From: Embleya sp042956465
GTDB taxonomy: Bacteria > Actinomycetota > Actinomycetes > Streptomycetales > Streptomycetaceae
Direction: 5' to 3'
NCBI RefSeq assembly: GCF_042956465.1
Contig: NZ_JBIBGL010000001.1
Coordinates: forward strand, 496,001-560,000
Length of the DNA stretch: 64,000 nucleotides
Shown here: piece after piece, positions 8,382-17,400 of the stretch
Position numbering within the stretch: position 1 is the first letter of the stretch
Layout: each line of letters opens with the position of its first letter
The notes under the pieces: model-generated
Told to the model about the DNA's origin: nothing
Databases searched by the model: none
The model's input: the letters and a program-made list of their open reading frames with translations, nothing else
Program-made: the position numbers and the translations under genes

Positions 8382-10252
8382 CCCGGGTCCTTTCGGGCGA
8401 GGAGGCGGTAGGCGTTGCTGCCGCCGCGCTCGCCGGCGACGCGGGCGAGCAGCAGGCCGACCGCATCGAGCAGTACGGCGGCCAGGAAGCACGGCACGGA
8501 CAGGGCGACCAGCGCGATGCGGCGGGCCCGGCGCAGCGGGGTCGGGCCGCCGACGATCCACGGCATGGCCGGATTCGGTGCGAGCACGGTGAGCGCCTGG
8601 GACACCGCCCCGGTGAAGTCGTTGCCCTGGTGCGCCCGGCCGTGCTCGCGCGCGACGACGGTGAACCCGCGGGCGTTGAGCGCGGCCTCCAGGTTGCGCC
8701 AGGGCATCAGGTGCTGGTGCTGGGGCTGGAACAGCGGGAGCCACAGGCCGCGCAGCAGTCGGCCGTACCAGCAGTGCGGGTCGGGCAGTTCGATCAGCAG
8801 CCGGCCGCCGGGCACCAGGACCTTCGCGGCGGCGTCCAGTTCGGCGAAGGGATCGCGGGTGTGTTCCAGGTAGTGGTGCATGCCGACCATGTCGTAGCCG
8901 CCCGCCAGGTCGTCGGCCGACTCCGGGAACTGGCCGCGATATGCGGTCCGGATCCAGCCGCGCCGCTCGGCCTGCGCGACGCCGTCGCCCAGGTCGAGAC
9001 CGTCGAAGACGGTGTCCGGCAGCACGGTTCGACCGACCAGGCACATGTGCGCGTGCCCGGTCCCCACGTCCAGCCAGGCGCGCGGGGCGGTGTCCGCCGG
9101 CAGGTTTCGGCGCACCAGTTCGGCGCGCGCCCGGTAGGTGCGCGACATGGTGCCGAACAGCGCCTCGGCGCCCGGACCGCCGAGGCCGTCGTAGAAGTCG
9201 CGGTAGTAGTACTCCAGTCCGGCGAGGGACAGTCGGGGGTTCTGGAAGACGTGTGCGCAGTCCCGGCAGCGCTCCAGGGTGAACCGGCCCGGTTTGCCCT
9301 GGAGATGGTCGCCGATCCGGCTGCGCACCGCGAGCCGGGTCGAGCCGCACCACGGGCAGGTCTCCCGGCGCTCCTCGAAGAACGCGTCCAGGCCGTCGGC
9401 GACGCTGCGGGCGTACTCCGGGCGCAGGGCCGCCGGATCCGTCGCCGGCGCGGCGGCCCGGGTCGGGCGGGGCCCGGACACCGCGCGCACCCAGCGCCCG
9501 ACGGCCAGGACGGGCCGCAGCGCACAGGCCCGACCCAGATCGCGCGGGCGCACGGGCGAGCGGCCGGCGACCACCGCGTACGGCTGGACCCACATGGCCA
9601 GGAAGGCCAGTGCGCCCCAGAACGGGGTGGCCACGCACGCACCGGTGTAGGCGGCGGCCTCACCCAGGTTGCCGACCAGGGTGGGCCACACCGGCACGCC
9701 GGCCGCCCGCAGCCGACGCTTGCGCAGCGTCGGGTCCGGTCGGGTCGCGGTCAGCTCGGGCGCGACCGCGTGGCCGGTGCCCAGGGCGGCGAACGGGCGA
9801 AGTCGGGCGGTGAGCTCGATCAGCTCGGGGGCGTCGGGGTCGACCAGGTCGGCGGCCGGGACGGCGGCGCGGCGCAGCACGTCCTCGTGCACGAGCAGGG
9901 CGTGGCCCGCGCCCCGACCGCGGGCGAGCGGGTCGCGGCGGATCCGGTCCGGGTCCAACCGCCCCAGCAGGGTGAGCAGTTCGTCGGCGGGCAGGTCGCC
10001 GGGGACCAGGTCGAGCAGCAGCAACCCGTGCCGCTCCGCGTGGGCGACGGCGGCGCGCACGGTGGCCCGGTCCGGGCGGGCCCCGATCGCGGTGACGCAG
10101 GTCCAGGCGTCGATCGGCCGGTCGTCGGTGGGGGCGGTGCGCAACGAGGGCAGCGCGCGCAGCCGGCGGCGCAGCGTACGGGTGCCGCCCAGCAGGCCGA
10201 GAGCGATCAGCAGGGCGAGCCACGGGAACGGTCCGGCGACGGGGTTCAGCAC
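8378..10252 (-). CDS. Membrane protein with zinc-ribbon methyltransferase domain
   Basis: A 624-residue protein. It begins with a membrane segment (PFPWLALLIALGLLGG), then ~200 residues of uncertain family, then a second hydrophobic stretch near 205-225 (PFWGALAFLAMWVQPYAVVAG). A zinc-ribbon follows (CPWCG...CRDC), then a class I SAM methyltransferase: WLDVGTGHAHMCLVG, the acidic FDGLDLGDG, HHYLEHTRDPFAELDAAAKVL and LVPGGRLLIELP. A last hydrophobic segment is near the C-terminus. The first third could be a degenerate glycosyltransferase 2-like region, which is a guess. GTG 10252 was chosen because GGAGAAG lies just upstream; it overlaps the end of the GT1 gene by 7 bases. It probably methylates a sugar or lipid product of the operon. 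Confidence 0.7.
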   Translation of the reverse strand: MLNPVAGPFPWLALLIALGLLGGTRTLRRRLRALPSLRTAPTDDRPIDAWTCVTAIGARPDRATVRAAVAHAERHGLLLLDLVPGDLPADELLTLLGRLDPDRIRRDPLARGRGAGHALLVHEDVLRRAAVPAADLVDPDAPELIELTARLRPFAALGTGHAVAPELTATRPDPTLRKRRLRAAGVPVWPTLVGNLGEAAAYTGACVATPFWGALAFLAMWVQPYAVVAGRSPVRPRDLGRACALRPVLAVGRWVRAVSGPRPTRAAAPATDPAALRPEYARSVADGLDAFFEERRETCPWCGSTRLAVRSRIGDHLQGKPGRFTLERCRDCAHVFQNPRLSLAGLEYYYRDFYDGLGGPGAEALFGTMSRTYRARAELVRRNLPADTAPRAWLDVGTGHAHMCLVGRTVLPDTVFDGLDLGDGVAQAERRGWIRTAYRGQFPESADDLAGGYDMVGMHHYLEHTRDPFAELDAAAKVLVPGGRLLIELPDPHCWYGRLLRGLWLPLFQPQHQHLMPWRNLEAALNARGFTVVAREHGRAHQGNDFTGAVSQALTVLAPNPAMPWIVGGPTPLRRARRIALVALSVPCFLAAVLLDAVGLLLARVAGERGGSNAYRLLARKDPG

Positions 10253-11409
10253 AACTTCTCCAAACGGTCGGCGGCGGCGCGGGCGCCGCCGGCCGCGGCG
10301 AACGAGGCGCGCACTCGGCAGGCGCCCGCGCGCAGTTCGGGACGATCCAGCGCGTCGGTGACGGCCGCGCGCAGTTCCGGCACATGCGCGCGGCCGAAGC
10401 GCACCCGGACCCCGGCGCCCGCGGCCACCACCTGACGGGCCACGATCGGCTGGTCGTCGCGGATCGGCGCGAGCACCAGCGGCAGGCCGAACGCGAGCGC
10501 CTCGCACACGGTGTTGTGGCCGCCGTGCGTGACCACCGCGTCCAGGTGCGGGAGCAGGGCGAGTTGCGGGACGTACTCGCGGACCAGGACGTGCTCGGCG
10601 GGTTCGCCGACCAGCCGTTCGGGTGCGGCCACGATCAGCTGGAGCCGGTCGGCGAGCGGGCGGGTGGCGGCCACCACGGCCGGATAGAACCGGTCGCCGG
10701 CCTCACGGTTGAGGGTGCCGAGCGAGACCAGGACCCGGCGTCGTCGCGGGTCGAGCCGATCCCACGGGAAGTCCACCGCCACCGGCCTGGGACCGAACGC
10801 GGGGCCCACGTAGCAGTGGTGCGCCGGGACCGGCTCGGTCAGGCCGACCAGCTCCGGGGTGGAGAAGACCAGCACGAGCCGGGCGGAGAAGCGCGGATCG
10901 CAGTCGGCGGGTACGCCGGCCGCGACCGCGGCCTCGGCGATCCGGGCCCGCACCCAGTCGGCGACCTTCGGGAAGCCCACCAGCGGCCGGGTGAACTCGG
11001 CCGAGGTGGTGGCCGAGGTGGCCCACGGCACGCCGGCCCGGACCGCGGCGAATGCCCCGGCGAAGGTCTGCTGGTCGGCGATGACCACGTCCGGTCGGTA
11101 GCCGGCCACGGCCGCGGTCACGCCGGGCAACATCGCGTGCGCGAGCGGTACCAGCGTCTCCTCGACCAGGAAGCGCAGTGCGGCCACTCCGCGCAGCCGT
11201 TGCCAGTTCGCGTGCAGTGCGGCGTAACCGCCGGCCCGATCCGGCGAGTTGCCGGTGGTGAACAGCCGGGCGCCGAGCGGGAGCAGCTCCAGGATGTCGG
11301 GTGGTCCGCACCACACCGCCTCGTGCCCGCGTTCGACGAGCGCGGCGGCGACCGCGACCGTGGGATTGACGTGGCCGGTGAACGGCGGAACCACGAACAT
11401 GAATCTCAT
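10246..11409 (-). CDS. GT1-family glycosyltransferase (MGT/EryCIII-like)
   Basis: A 387-residue glycosyltransferase of the GT-B fold. The N-terminal acceptor lobe starts MRFMFVVPPFTGHVNPTVAVAAALVERGHEAVW, with the usual GH.NP. The C-terminal nucleotide-sugar lobe has LVSLGTLN, VPQLALLPHLDAVVTHGGHNTVCEALAFGLP and PIRDDQPIVARQV. These are the donor-binding signatures of macrolide- and glycolipid-type GT1 enzymes. The enzyme should transfer a sugar from a nucleotide donor to a hydroxyl or carboxyl of a lipophilic acceptor, here probably the product of the PKS proteins (inference from position). Its ATG overlaps the hydrolase stop codon (ATGA, 11406-11409). Confidence 0.9.
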   Translation of the reverse strand: MRFMFVVPPFTGHVNPTVAVAAALVERGHEAVWCGPPDILELLPLGARLFTTGNSPDRAGGYAALHANWQRLRGVAALRFLVEETLVPLAHAMLPGVTAAVAGYRPDVVIADQQTFAGAFAAVRAGVPWATSATTSAEFTRPLVGFPKVADWVRARIAEAAVAAGVPADCDPRFSARLVLVFSTPELVGLTEPVPAHHCYVGPAFGPRPVAVDFPWDRLDPRRRRVLVSLGTLNREAGDRFYPAVVAATRPLADRLQLIVAAPERLVGEPAEHVLVREYVPQLALLPHLDAVVTHGGHNTVCEALAFGLPLVLAPIRDDQPIVARQVVAAGAGVRVRFGRAHVPELRAAVTDALDRPELRAGACRVRASFAAAGGARAAADRLEKLC

Positions 11410-12251
11410 CGGCCGGCCCCGGCCCGGCCGTGAACCGAATCGTGCTGCGGCAACCAGTCGAGCAGTGCGCTCAGCACGGGCGCGGTGGCCTCGCGCAGCA
11501 CGGTGTGCGCGACGCCGGGCAGCACGGTGAGTGTGCAGTCGGGCAGCAGCTCGGCCAACCGCCGTGCCGGGGGCGTGAGTTCGGACAGCTCGCCGTACAG
11601 CGCCAGGACCGGGCAGGCCAGGTCGGACAGTTCGTCCGGGGTCGGTGCGCGCAGCAGGGTGACGTCCTCGATCAGGGTGGTGCCGTTCAGGAGCGCGTCG
11701 GCGCCGGCTCGCAGCCGAGCCGCCTTGCGGGCCGGCCCGGTGGGCAGCCGATCCGGGCCGGGATGCGACTCCAGGCCCAGCGCGGCCAGGTTGAGCGTGT
11801 TGGCCAACTCCTCGACCCAGCCGCCGGCGTACGGTTCGCTGCCGGCCGGGAGGTCCAGGCACTGTCCCTCGATCAGCACCAGGCTCGCGACCAGGTCGGG
11901 CCGGGTCCGGGCGGCGTGCAGTGCGATCAGGCCGCCGAAGCTGTTGCCGACCAGGTGCACCGGGGTCGCCACGTCGCACGCCTTCACGAGGGCGGCCAGG
12001 TCGGCGACCGCGGTGTCCGGGTCGTATCCGGTCCGAGGTCGCTCGGTGCGGCCGTGTCCGCGCTGGTCGTAGAGCACGACCTCGGAGCCCGCGCGGGCGA
12101 TCGGCGCGGCCAGCGTGTAGTAGAAGCTGGAGAGGTTGTCCAGGACCAGGCCGTGCAGGAAGACCACCGGCGTGCGCAGTGCGGGCCGGTCGGCGGGCGC
12201 CCCCAGCCGCTGGACGTGAAAGCGCAGCCCGTTCGCATGCACCTCGCTCAT
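11406..12251 (-). CDS. Alpha/beta hydrolase
   Basis: A 281-residue alpha/beta hydrolase. The oxyanion-hole HG (FLHGLVLDN), the nucleophile elbow GNSFGG (Ser104) and the C-terminal His (LPGVAHTVLRE) are present. The usual acid position is ALYGELSEL, so the acid may be Glu rather than Asp. Lying between the ACP and the glycosyltransferase, it may act as a thioesterase or esterase that releases or trims the acyl chain; this is inference, since both PKS proteins lack a recognisable thioesterase domain. Both ends are coupled: its ATG overlaps the ACP stop (12248-12251) and its stop overlaps the glycosyltransferase start. Confidence 0.85.
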   Translation of the reverse strand: MSEVHANGLRFHVQRLGAPADRPALRTPVVFLHGLVLDNLSSFYYTLAAPIARAGSEVVLYDQRGHGRTERPRTGYDPDTAVADLAALVKACDVATPVHLVGNSFGGLIALHAARTRPDLVASLVLIEGQCLDLPAGSEPYAGGWVEELANTLNLAALGLESHPGPDRLPTGPARKAARLRAGADALLNGTTLIEDVTLLRAPTPDELSDLACPVLALYGELSELTPPARRLAELLPDCTLTVLPGVAHTVLREATAPVLSALLDWLPQHDSVHGRAGAGR

Positions 12252-12559
12252 CGGCCACCGCCGACGGCCTCGGAGCGCGTGCACGTCGCGATGTGCTCCA
12301 CGAGCCGGCCGACGGTCATCGCCATGATCTCCTCGATCTCCAGGTCCGCGAGGAAGGCGATGAAGTCGACCCGGTCGCCGTAGCGCTCCTGGAGCCGTCC
12401 GGCCAGGGCGACGAACTCGATGCTCTCCAGGGCCAGATCGTCGTCGAAGCCGCTGTCCGGGGTGATCTCGGCGGCGATCAGCAGTTCCTCGCCGACGATC
12501 TCGGCGAGCATCCCGGCGACCTCGGCCAGGATCCGGTCGGCATGCGGGTCCGCGCTCAT
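12248..12559 (-). CDS. Discrete acyl carrier protein
   Basis: A 103-residue carrier protein. It has the acidic four-helix pattern with the attachment serine in DDDLALESIEFVAL (Ser46), a variant of the usual D-S-L/I motif. The protein is strongly acidic in its first 80 residues, as carrier proteins are. It follows synthase B with an ATGA overlap (12556-12559) and is followed by the hydrolase with another. It is too short to have been listed as its own long frame but is well supported by the helices and the serine motif. The phosphopantetheinyl transferase domain of synthase B is the likely activating enzyme. It may carry the starter, a finished chain or a modified unit. Confidence 0.88.
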   Translation of the reverse strand: MSADPHADRILAEVAGMLAEIVGEELLIAAEITPDSGFDDDLALESIEFVALAGRLQERYGDRVDFIAFLADLEIEEIMAMTVGRLVEHIATCTRSEAVGGGR

Positions 12560-15500
12560 CGGGTGCTCCCATGTGAGGTGGTGGGGAAACCGTTGCGGTG
12601 TTCGTCGGGCGGCGTGCTCGTCCACGCGACCACGTAGCGGTCGATCCGCGAGCCGTCGGGATCGGCCACGTCCCGGGTACGGACGAGGTGTCCGGCGCGG
12701 TCGGGCGGGCCCGCGCCCACGGACAACTCGGCCTCGTGCGGGCCGGTGGCCCGGGCCGAGGCGACCACCGGATCCGCCCGCCGGCCGCCCGGGTCCGTGC
12801 CCCGCGCCCGGCAGACCGCCTCCTTGGCACACCGAAAACGCAGCACCCACAGGTTTCGCGAGGTCGGTTCGGCGCCCGCGAGTGTGTCCAGCAGTCGGCG
12901 CTCCTCGGCGGTCAGCGCGTCGTGTTCCAGGGTCGAGACATCGGCGGCGGGGTCGAGGAGTGCGACGTCGATGCCGATCGGCACGGTGCCCGCGGCGGCG
13001 ACGCCCAATCGATGGCTGTGCGCGACGGACACGTGCGGCGGCTCCGGGGCGCTGCCGCCGGGCTCCACGACCACGCGCGCGAGCGGGCGGCCGGTCTCGT
13101 CGGAGCCGATCCGGACCTGTGCGGGATACAGCGGGCCGTGCCCGCGCGCCCACAGGTACTGCCGGACCGCGTCCTTGACCGCGACCCGCCCGAGCAGCCG
13201 ACCCCGGCGCTCCCGGGGCGCCGCGGCGTCGAACTCGGCCCGCTCGGCGGTGTCCAGGTAGCGGCGCGTCACCAGATCCTGCGCCGCCGGGTCGGGCCAG
13301 CGGGTACGCACCAGACACCAACCCTCGGGCTGCGGCTCGGCGATTCCGGTGGTGTGCGGGGTGAACTTCATCGGCCACACCCGTTCGTCGGCGGCGAACC
13401 GGCGGTAGACCCAGTCGTGCACCCGGATCCGCACCGCGCCGGTGTCCAGGTCCACCAGCTCGACGTCGCCGCGCACGGTGGTCGCCCGGACCTCCCGGAT
13501 TCGCGCGGTGGCCAGCAGCCGCGCGCCCGGTTCGACCGGCGGCCCGTACCCGTCGATCGCCGCCACCGACATCGGGAACACCAGGCGATCCGTGGTCAGG
13601 CGCAACTGCATCCAGTGGCCCAGGAGTTGCCCGGCCGCGTCGAGCAGCGCACCGGGTGCGGGCAGTGCGCGCACGATGCCGCGGATGCCGTCGTCGGCGA
13701 CGGTCAGCACCTGGTCGATCCCGGCGAAACCGGGCCCGTGGAACATCCAGCGATCCCGGTAGAGGTCCTGCGCGCTCACCGGCGCGGGCCCCTCGCCGGT
13801 CAGCGGCGTGCGATCGGCCGCCGGTGCGGGGCGGGCGGCATGCGCGTCGGCGAGCAGCACCTCGGTGGACATGTGGTGGCCGAAGCCGACCCGGATCCGG
13901 TCCGCGGCCAGGGGCGTGCGGACCACCTCGGTGTCCGTCGGCGGGGCCACCGGCAGCCAGCGCAGCGCGCGCACGTCCCGATACCCGGCGACCACCCGGC
14001 CGGGGCCGGCCGCCGCGCATGCCTCCCGGCCGGCCAGCCGGATCAGCGTGGTCATCGGCAACACCGGGAACCGGTCCGCGGGGTCCGGCCACCAGTGGGG
14101 CTGCTCGTAGACGCAGTGGTCGCGGACGTACGGGTGCTCGGCCAGGGAGAACCGGTACGCCCGGCGCTGCTCGGCGCCGACCGACGGCGGGGAGGCCGCC
14201 GACGGGGCGACCGCCGACGGGATACGGCTCGACTCGGCGACCTCGGTCACCGAACGATCGGCTTCGGCCAACACCGCGTGAAAGGCGGCGAGCACCGGAT
14301 GGTCGATGGTCGAGCGCGGAGCGCCGGTGAGCCGCAATGGGCCCGCGGCGGGCCCCAAGGTGACCAACGGCGACCCGAGGTCGAGCCGGATGATCGGACC
14401 GGCGGGCGGGGACGCCGGGGCGGACACGGGGCCGAGGCCGCGGTCCGGTGCGCCGGCCGGGGCGGGCGTGGGGGGCGGGGTGGGTGCGAGGTCGGGTGCG
14501 GACGCGGATGCCGGGGCGGGCGCGCGACCGAGGCCGGGTGCGAGCATGGGCGCCGGGGCGGGCGTGCGGCCCGGTACGGGCACAGGTGCGGAGGCGGGGG
14601 CGGGTGCGCGGGCCGGTTCGGCCCGGTCGATTGCCGCGCCCTCCACCCACAGCGCCGCCGTGGCGCGACGGAAGCCCGCCAGGCCCGGGCGCAGTGTCGA
14701 GTGCGCCGCGACGGCCAGCACATCGCATCCGCGCAGCGTGTCGTGCACGAAGCCGACCAGGCTGCCCGCGCCCGGCTGGACGAACACTCGCACGCCGCCC
14801 GCGTACAGCTCCTCGATCAACTCCCGGAACCGGACCGGCTCCAGGAGGTGCCGCACGGTCAGTTCACGAACCGCGGTCGCGTCCGCCGGGTACGGCGCGA
14901 TCCCGGTCGCCGACCACACCGGCACCCGCGGGGCCCGCAGCGGGAGTCGCTCGAACGCGTCGGCCACCTGCCCGAGGTAGGGCGCCCACATCGGGGTGTG
15001 GAACCCGGACCGGAACGGCAGTTCGCCGCCCACGATGCCCTCCCGGCGCAACCTGCCCAGCACCTCGGCGACCGCGTCACCGGGACCGCACAACACGCTC
15101 TGATTCGGGCAGTTGTCGTGCGAGACGACCACCGGGCCGGTGGTACCCGTGAATCGCGCGGCGACCGCCGCTCCGCAGCCCACCGCCGCATAGACCAGGT
15201 CCGGAACGGCCAGCGAGTCCGGCCGCAACGAGGCGAGGAAGCCGTCCACGGCGGTGCGCGGGTACATCCCGGCCGCCACCATCGCGGTCCACTCGCCCAT
15301 GCTGTGCCCGGCCAGCAGATCCGGGACCAGGCCCGCCCGTTCCAACTCGGCCGCCAGGAAACGGCCCGCGGTCAACGCGTCCACGGCCCGGCCGACCAGA
15401 TCCTCGGCGCCGGTCAACTCGGGCCGGGGCCGACCGTACGCGTCGGCCAGGTCGTCCAGACGCGGCGACACCTCCGGCTCCAGACCGGGAAACAGGAACG

Positions 15501-17400
15501 CGACCCGGCCCGGATTCGGCGCTTCCGGGCCGAGCAACGGGCGCGGTGTGAACCAGATCTCGGCCCGGCCGCGCCACGGCACGCCGCGGTCGACCACCCG
15601 GGCGGCCAGCGCGAGCCGCTTCGGGGTCGGATTCGCGACCGCAAGCCGACACGGCCCGGCCGGCCCGGCGGCCCGGGTCGGCGCCGGTCGCCCCGCGGCG
15701 ATCTCGGCCAGCAGCCGGGCCAGTTCGGCCGGCGCATCGGCGGCCAGGGTCAACACGTGGGGTGCGGTCATCGGGTCGCCCGGTCCGGGCGGCACATCCG
15801 GGGCCACGATCCGGCCGGCCCGAGCGGGCGGTGCGTCCGGCGTGCCCCGCACCGCCCCGGCGGGCTGCGCGTCCGGCGCCACCGGCCCGCGCCCGGTGCG
15901 CCGAGTCTCCCGCGGGACCGCCGATCCGCCTGCGCTGGGCAGGGCGACCGGCGGTCCCGTCGGCGGTTGTTCGAGGACCGCGTGCGCGTTGACGCCGCCG
16001 AAGCCGAAGGCGTCGACCGCCGCGAGTCGGCTGCCCGCCGGGTTGGCCGGCCACGCCTCGGCGTGGGTCTGCGGGCGCATCCGGGTGCCGGCGAAGGCCG
16101 GATGCGGGTCCCGGACGTGCAGGGTCGGTGGGAGCGTGCGGTGATGCAGCGCGAGCGCGGCCTTGATCAGGCCCGCCATCCCGGACGCCTGCATCGCGTG
16201 GCCGATGTTGGACTTGACCGTGCCCAGGGCGACGTCGGCCGGGCCGTTGCCCGAGCGCGGCCCGAAGACCTTGCCCAGTGTGGTCAGTTCCGCCTCGTCG
16301 CCGACCGGGGTTCCGGTGCCGTGGGCTTCGAGCAGACCGAGCAGACCGGGTTCGGTCGGATCCAGCCCGGCCGCCCGCCAGGCCTGCTCCAGCGCCCGGA
16401 CCTGCCCGTCGACCAGCGGACTCAGCAGACTCGCCGCCCGGCCGTCGCTGGAGACGCCGACGCCGCGGATCACCGCGTACACCCGGTCACCGTCACGTTC
16501 GGCGTCCGCGAACCGTTTGAGCAGCACCGCGCCGGTGCCCTCGGAGATCAGTGTGCCGTCCGCCGCCCGGTCGAACGGCCGGATCCGCTCGCTCGCACTG
16601 AGTGCGCGCAACTGGGTGAACACGCTCCACAACGTCGCGATGTGGCAGTGATGCACGGCGCCCGCGAGCACCGCGTCACAGCGCCCGGAGCGCAACTCGG
16701 CGGCGGCCTGGTCCAGCGCGAGCAGCGAGGTCGCGCAGGCCGCGTCCAGCGTGTAGGCGGGCCCGCCCAGGTCGAGCCGGTTGGCGATCCGGGACGCGGT
16801 GAAACTGGGCACCAGGCCGATCGACGCCTCGGGCTGCTCGGGACCGAGCGAGGTACAAAACGCCGCCCGGATCGCGGTCAACCGGTCCCGCCCCAGCTCG
16901 GGGGCCAACTCGCCCAGCAGGCTCGTGAGTTGGTGGGCGGTGCGGACCCGCTGATCGAGCCGGGCGGTGGCCACGCCCATGTAGCCGCCGCGGCCGAAGA
17001 CCACGCCGATCCGGGACCGGTCCGGCAATCGGGCCTCGCCGCCCGCGTCGGCGATCGCCTCGGCGCCGGCCCGCAGCGCGAACAGCTGGTCCGGCTCGGC
17101 ACCGGCGACCACCGCGGGCATGATGCCGAAGTGCACCGGATCGAACGTGGCCAGGTCGTCCACGAAGCCGCCGCGCCGGCAGTAGAACCGGTCGCTGCGG
17201 GCGGGCTCGCCGGCCGTGCCCGGCGCGTAGTAGAGCGCCGGATCCCAGCGATTCGGCGGCACGTCGGTGATCGCATCGCCGCCGGACTCGATCAGCCGCC
17301 AGAAGCCGGCCGGGTCGGCCGCCCCCGGGAAGATCGCGCCGATCCCGACGATCGCCGCGTCGTCGGGCCGCGGGCCGCGCGCGCCGATCCCGACGCTCAT
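12556..17400 (-). CDS. Iterative PKS subunit B: KS-AT-DH-phosphopantetheinyl transferase
   Basis: 1614 residues. The ketosynthase (~15-480) has its full triad: Cys222 in DAACATS, His360 in EAHGTGT and His401 in SNIGHAM. The acyltransferase (~630-900) has GHSMGE with Ser700 and GFHTP with His801. A Pro/Ala-rich linker spans ~925-1000. The dehydratase double hot-dog (~1080-1350) has His1089 in EHPYVRDH and Asp1254 in ALLDAAGQ. The C-terminus (~1400-1600) is an Sfp-type phosphopantetheinyl transferase with SVAHSH, GIDVA (Asp1478) and RFRCAKEAV (Lys1526, Glu1527). There is no carrier domain, so it must work with the ACPs of its neighbours. The KS-AT-...-DH-PPTase layout recalls PUFA synthases and enediyne PKSs. 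Translation is coupled to synthase A by an ATGA overlap at 17397-17400. Confidence 0.9.
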   Translation of the reverse strand: MSVGIGARGPRPDDAAIVGIGAIFPGAADPAGFWRLIESGGDAITDVPPNRWDPALYYAPGTAGEPARSDRFYCRRGGFVDDLATFDPVHFGIMPAVVAGAEPDQLFALRAGAEAIADAGGEARLPDRSRIGVVFGRGGYMGVATARLDQRVRTAHQLTSLLGELAPELGRDRLTAIRAAFCTSLGPEQPEASIGLVPSFTASRIANRLDLGGPAYTLDAACATSLLALDQAAAELRSGRCDAVLAGAVHHCHIATLWSVFTQLRALSASERIRPFDRAADGTLISEGTGAVLLKRFADAERDGDRVYAVIRGVGVSSDGRAASLLSPLVDGQVRALEQAWRAAGLDPTEPGLLGLLEAHGTGTPVGDEAELTTLGKVFGPRSGNGPADVALGTVKSNIGHAMQASGMAGLIKAALALHHRTLPPTLHVRDPHPAFAGTRMRPQTHAEAWPANPAGSRLAAVDAFGFGGVNAHAVLEQPPTGPPVALPSAGGSAVPRETRRTGRGPVAPDAQPAGAVRGTPDAPPARAGRIVAPDVPPGPGDPMTAPHVLTLAADAPAELARLLAEIAAGRPAPTRAAGPAGPCRLAVANPTPKRLALAARVVDRGVPWRGRAEIWFTPRPLLGPEAPNPGRVAFLFPGLEPEVSPRLDDLADAYGRPRPELTGAEDLVGRAVDALTAGRFLAAELERAGLVPDLLAGHSMGEWTAMVAAGMYPRTAVDGFLASLRPDSLAVPDLVYAAVGCGAAVAARFTGTTGPVVVSHDNCPNQSVLCGPGDAVAEVLGRLRREGIVGGELPFRSGFHTPMWAPYLGQVADAFERLPLRAPRVPVWSATGIAPYPADATAVRELTVRHLLEPVRFRELIEELYAGGVRVFVQPGAGSLVGFVHDTLRGCDVLAVAAHSTLRPGLAGFRRATAALWVEGAAIDRAEPARAPAPASAPVPVPGRTPAPAPMLAPGLGRAPAPASASAPDLAPTPPPTPAPAGAPDRGLGPVSAPASPPAGPIIRLDLGSPLVTLGPAAGPLRLTGAPRSTIDHPVLAAFHAVLAEADRSVTEVAESSRIPSAVAPSAASPPSVGAEQRRAYRFSLAEHPYVRDHCVYEQPHWWPDPADRFPVLPMTTLIRLAGREACAAAGPGRVVAGYRDVRALRWLPVAPPTDTEVVRTPLAADRIRVGFGHHMSTEVLLADAHAARPAPAADRTPLTGEGPAPVSAQDLYRDRWMFHGPGFAGIDQVLTVADDGIRGIVRALPAPGALLDAAGQLLGHWMQLRLTTDRLVFPMSVAAIDGYGPPVEPGARLLATARIREVRATTVRGDVELVDLDTGAVRIRVHDWVYRRFAADERVWPMKFTPHTTGIAEPQPEGWCLVRTRWPDPAAQDLVTRRYLDTAERAEFDAAAPRERRGRLLGRVAVKDAVRQYLWARGHGPLYPAQVRIGSDETGRPLARVVVEPGGSAPEPPHVSVAHSHRLGVAAAGTVPIGIDVALLDPAADVSTLEHDALTAEERRLLDTLAGAEPTSRNLWVLRFRCAKEAVCRARGTDPGGRRADPVVASARATGPHEAELSVGAGPPDRAGHLVRTRDVADPDGSRIDRYVVAWTSTPPDEHRNGFPTTSHGSTR

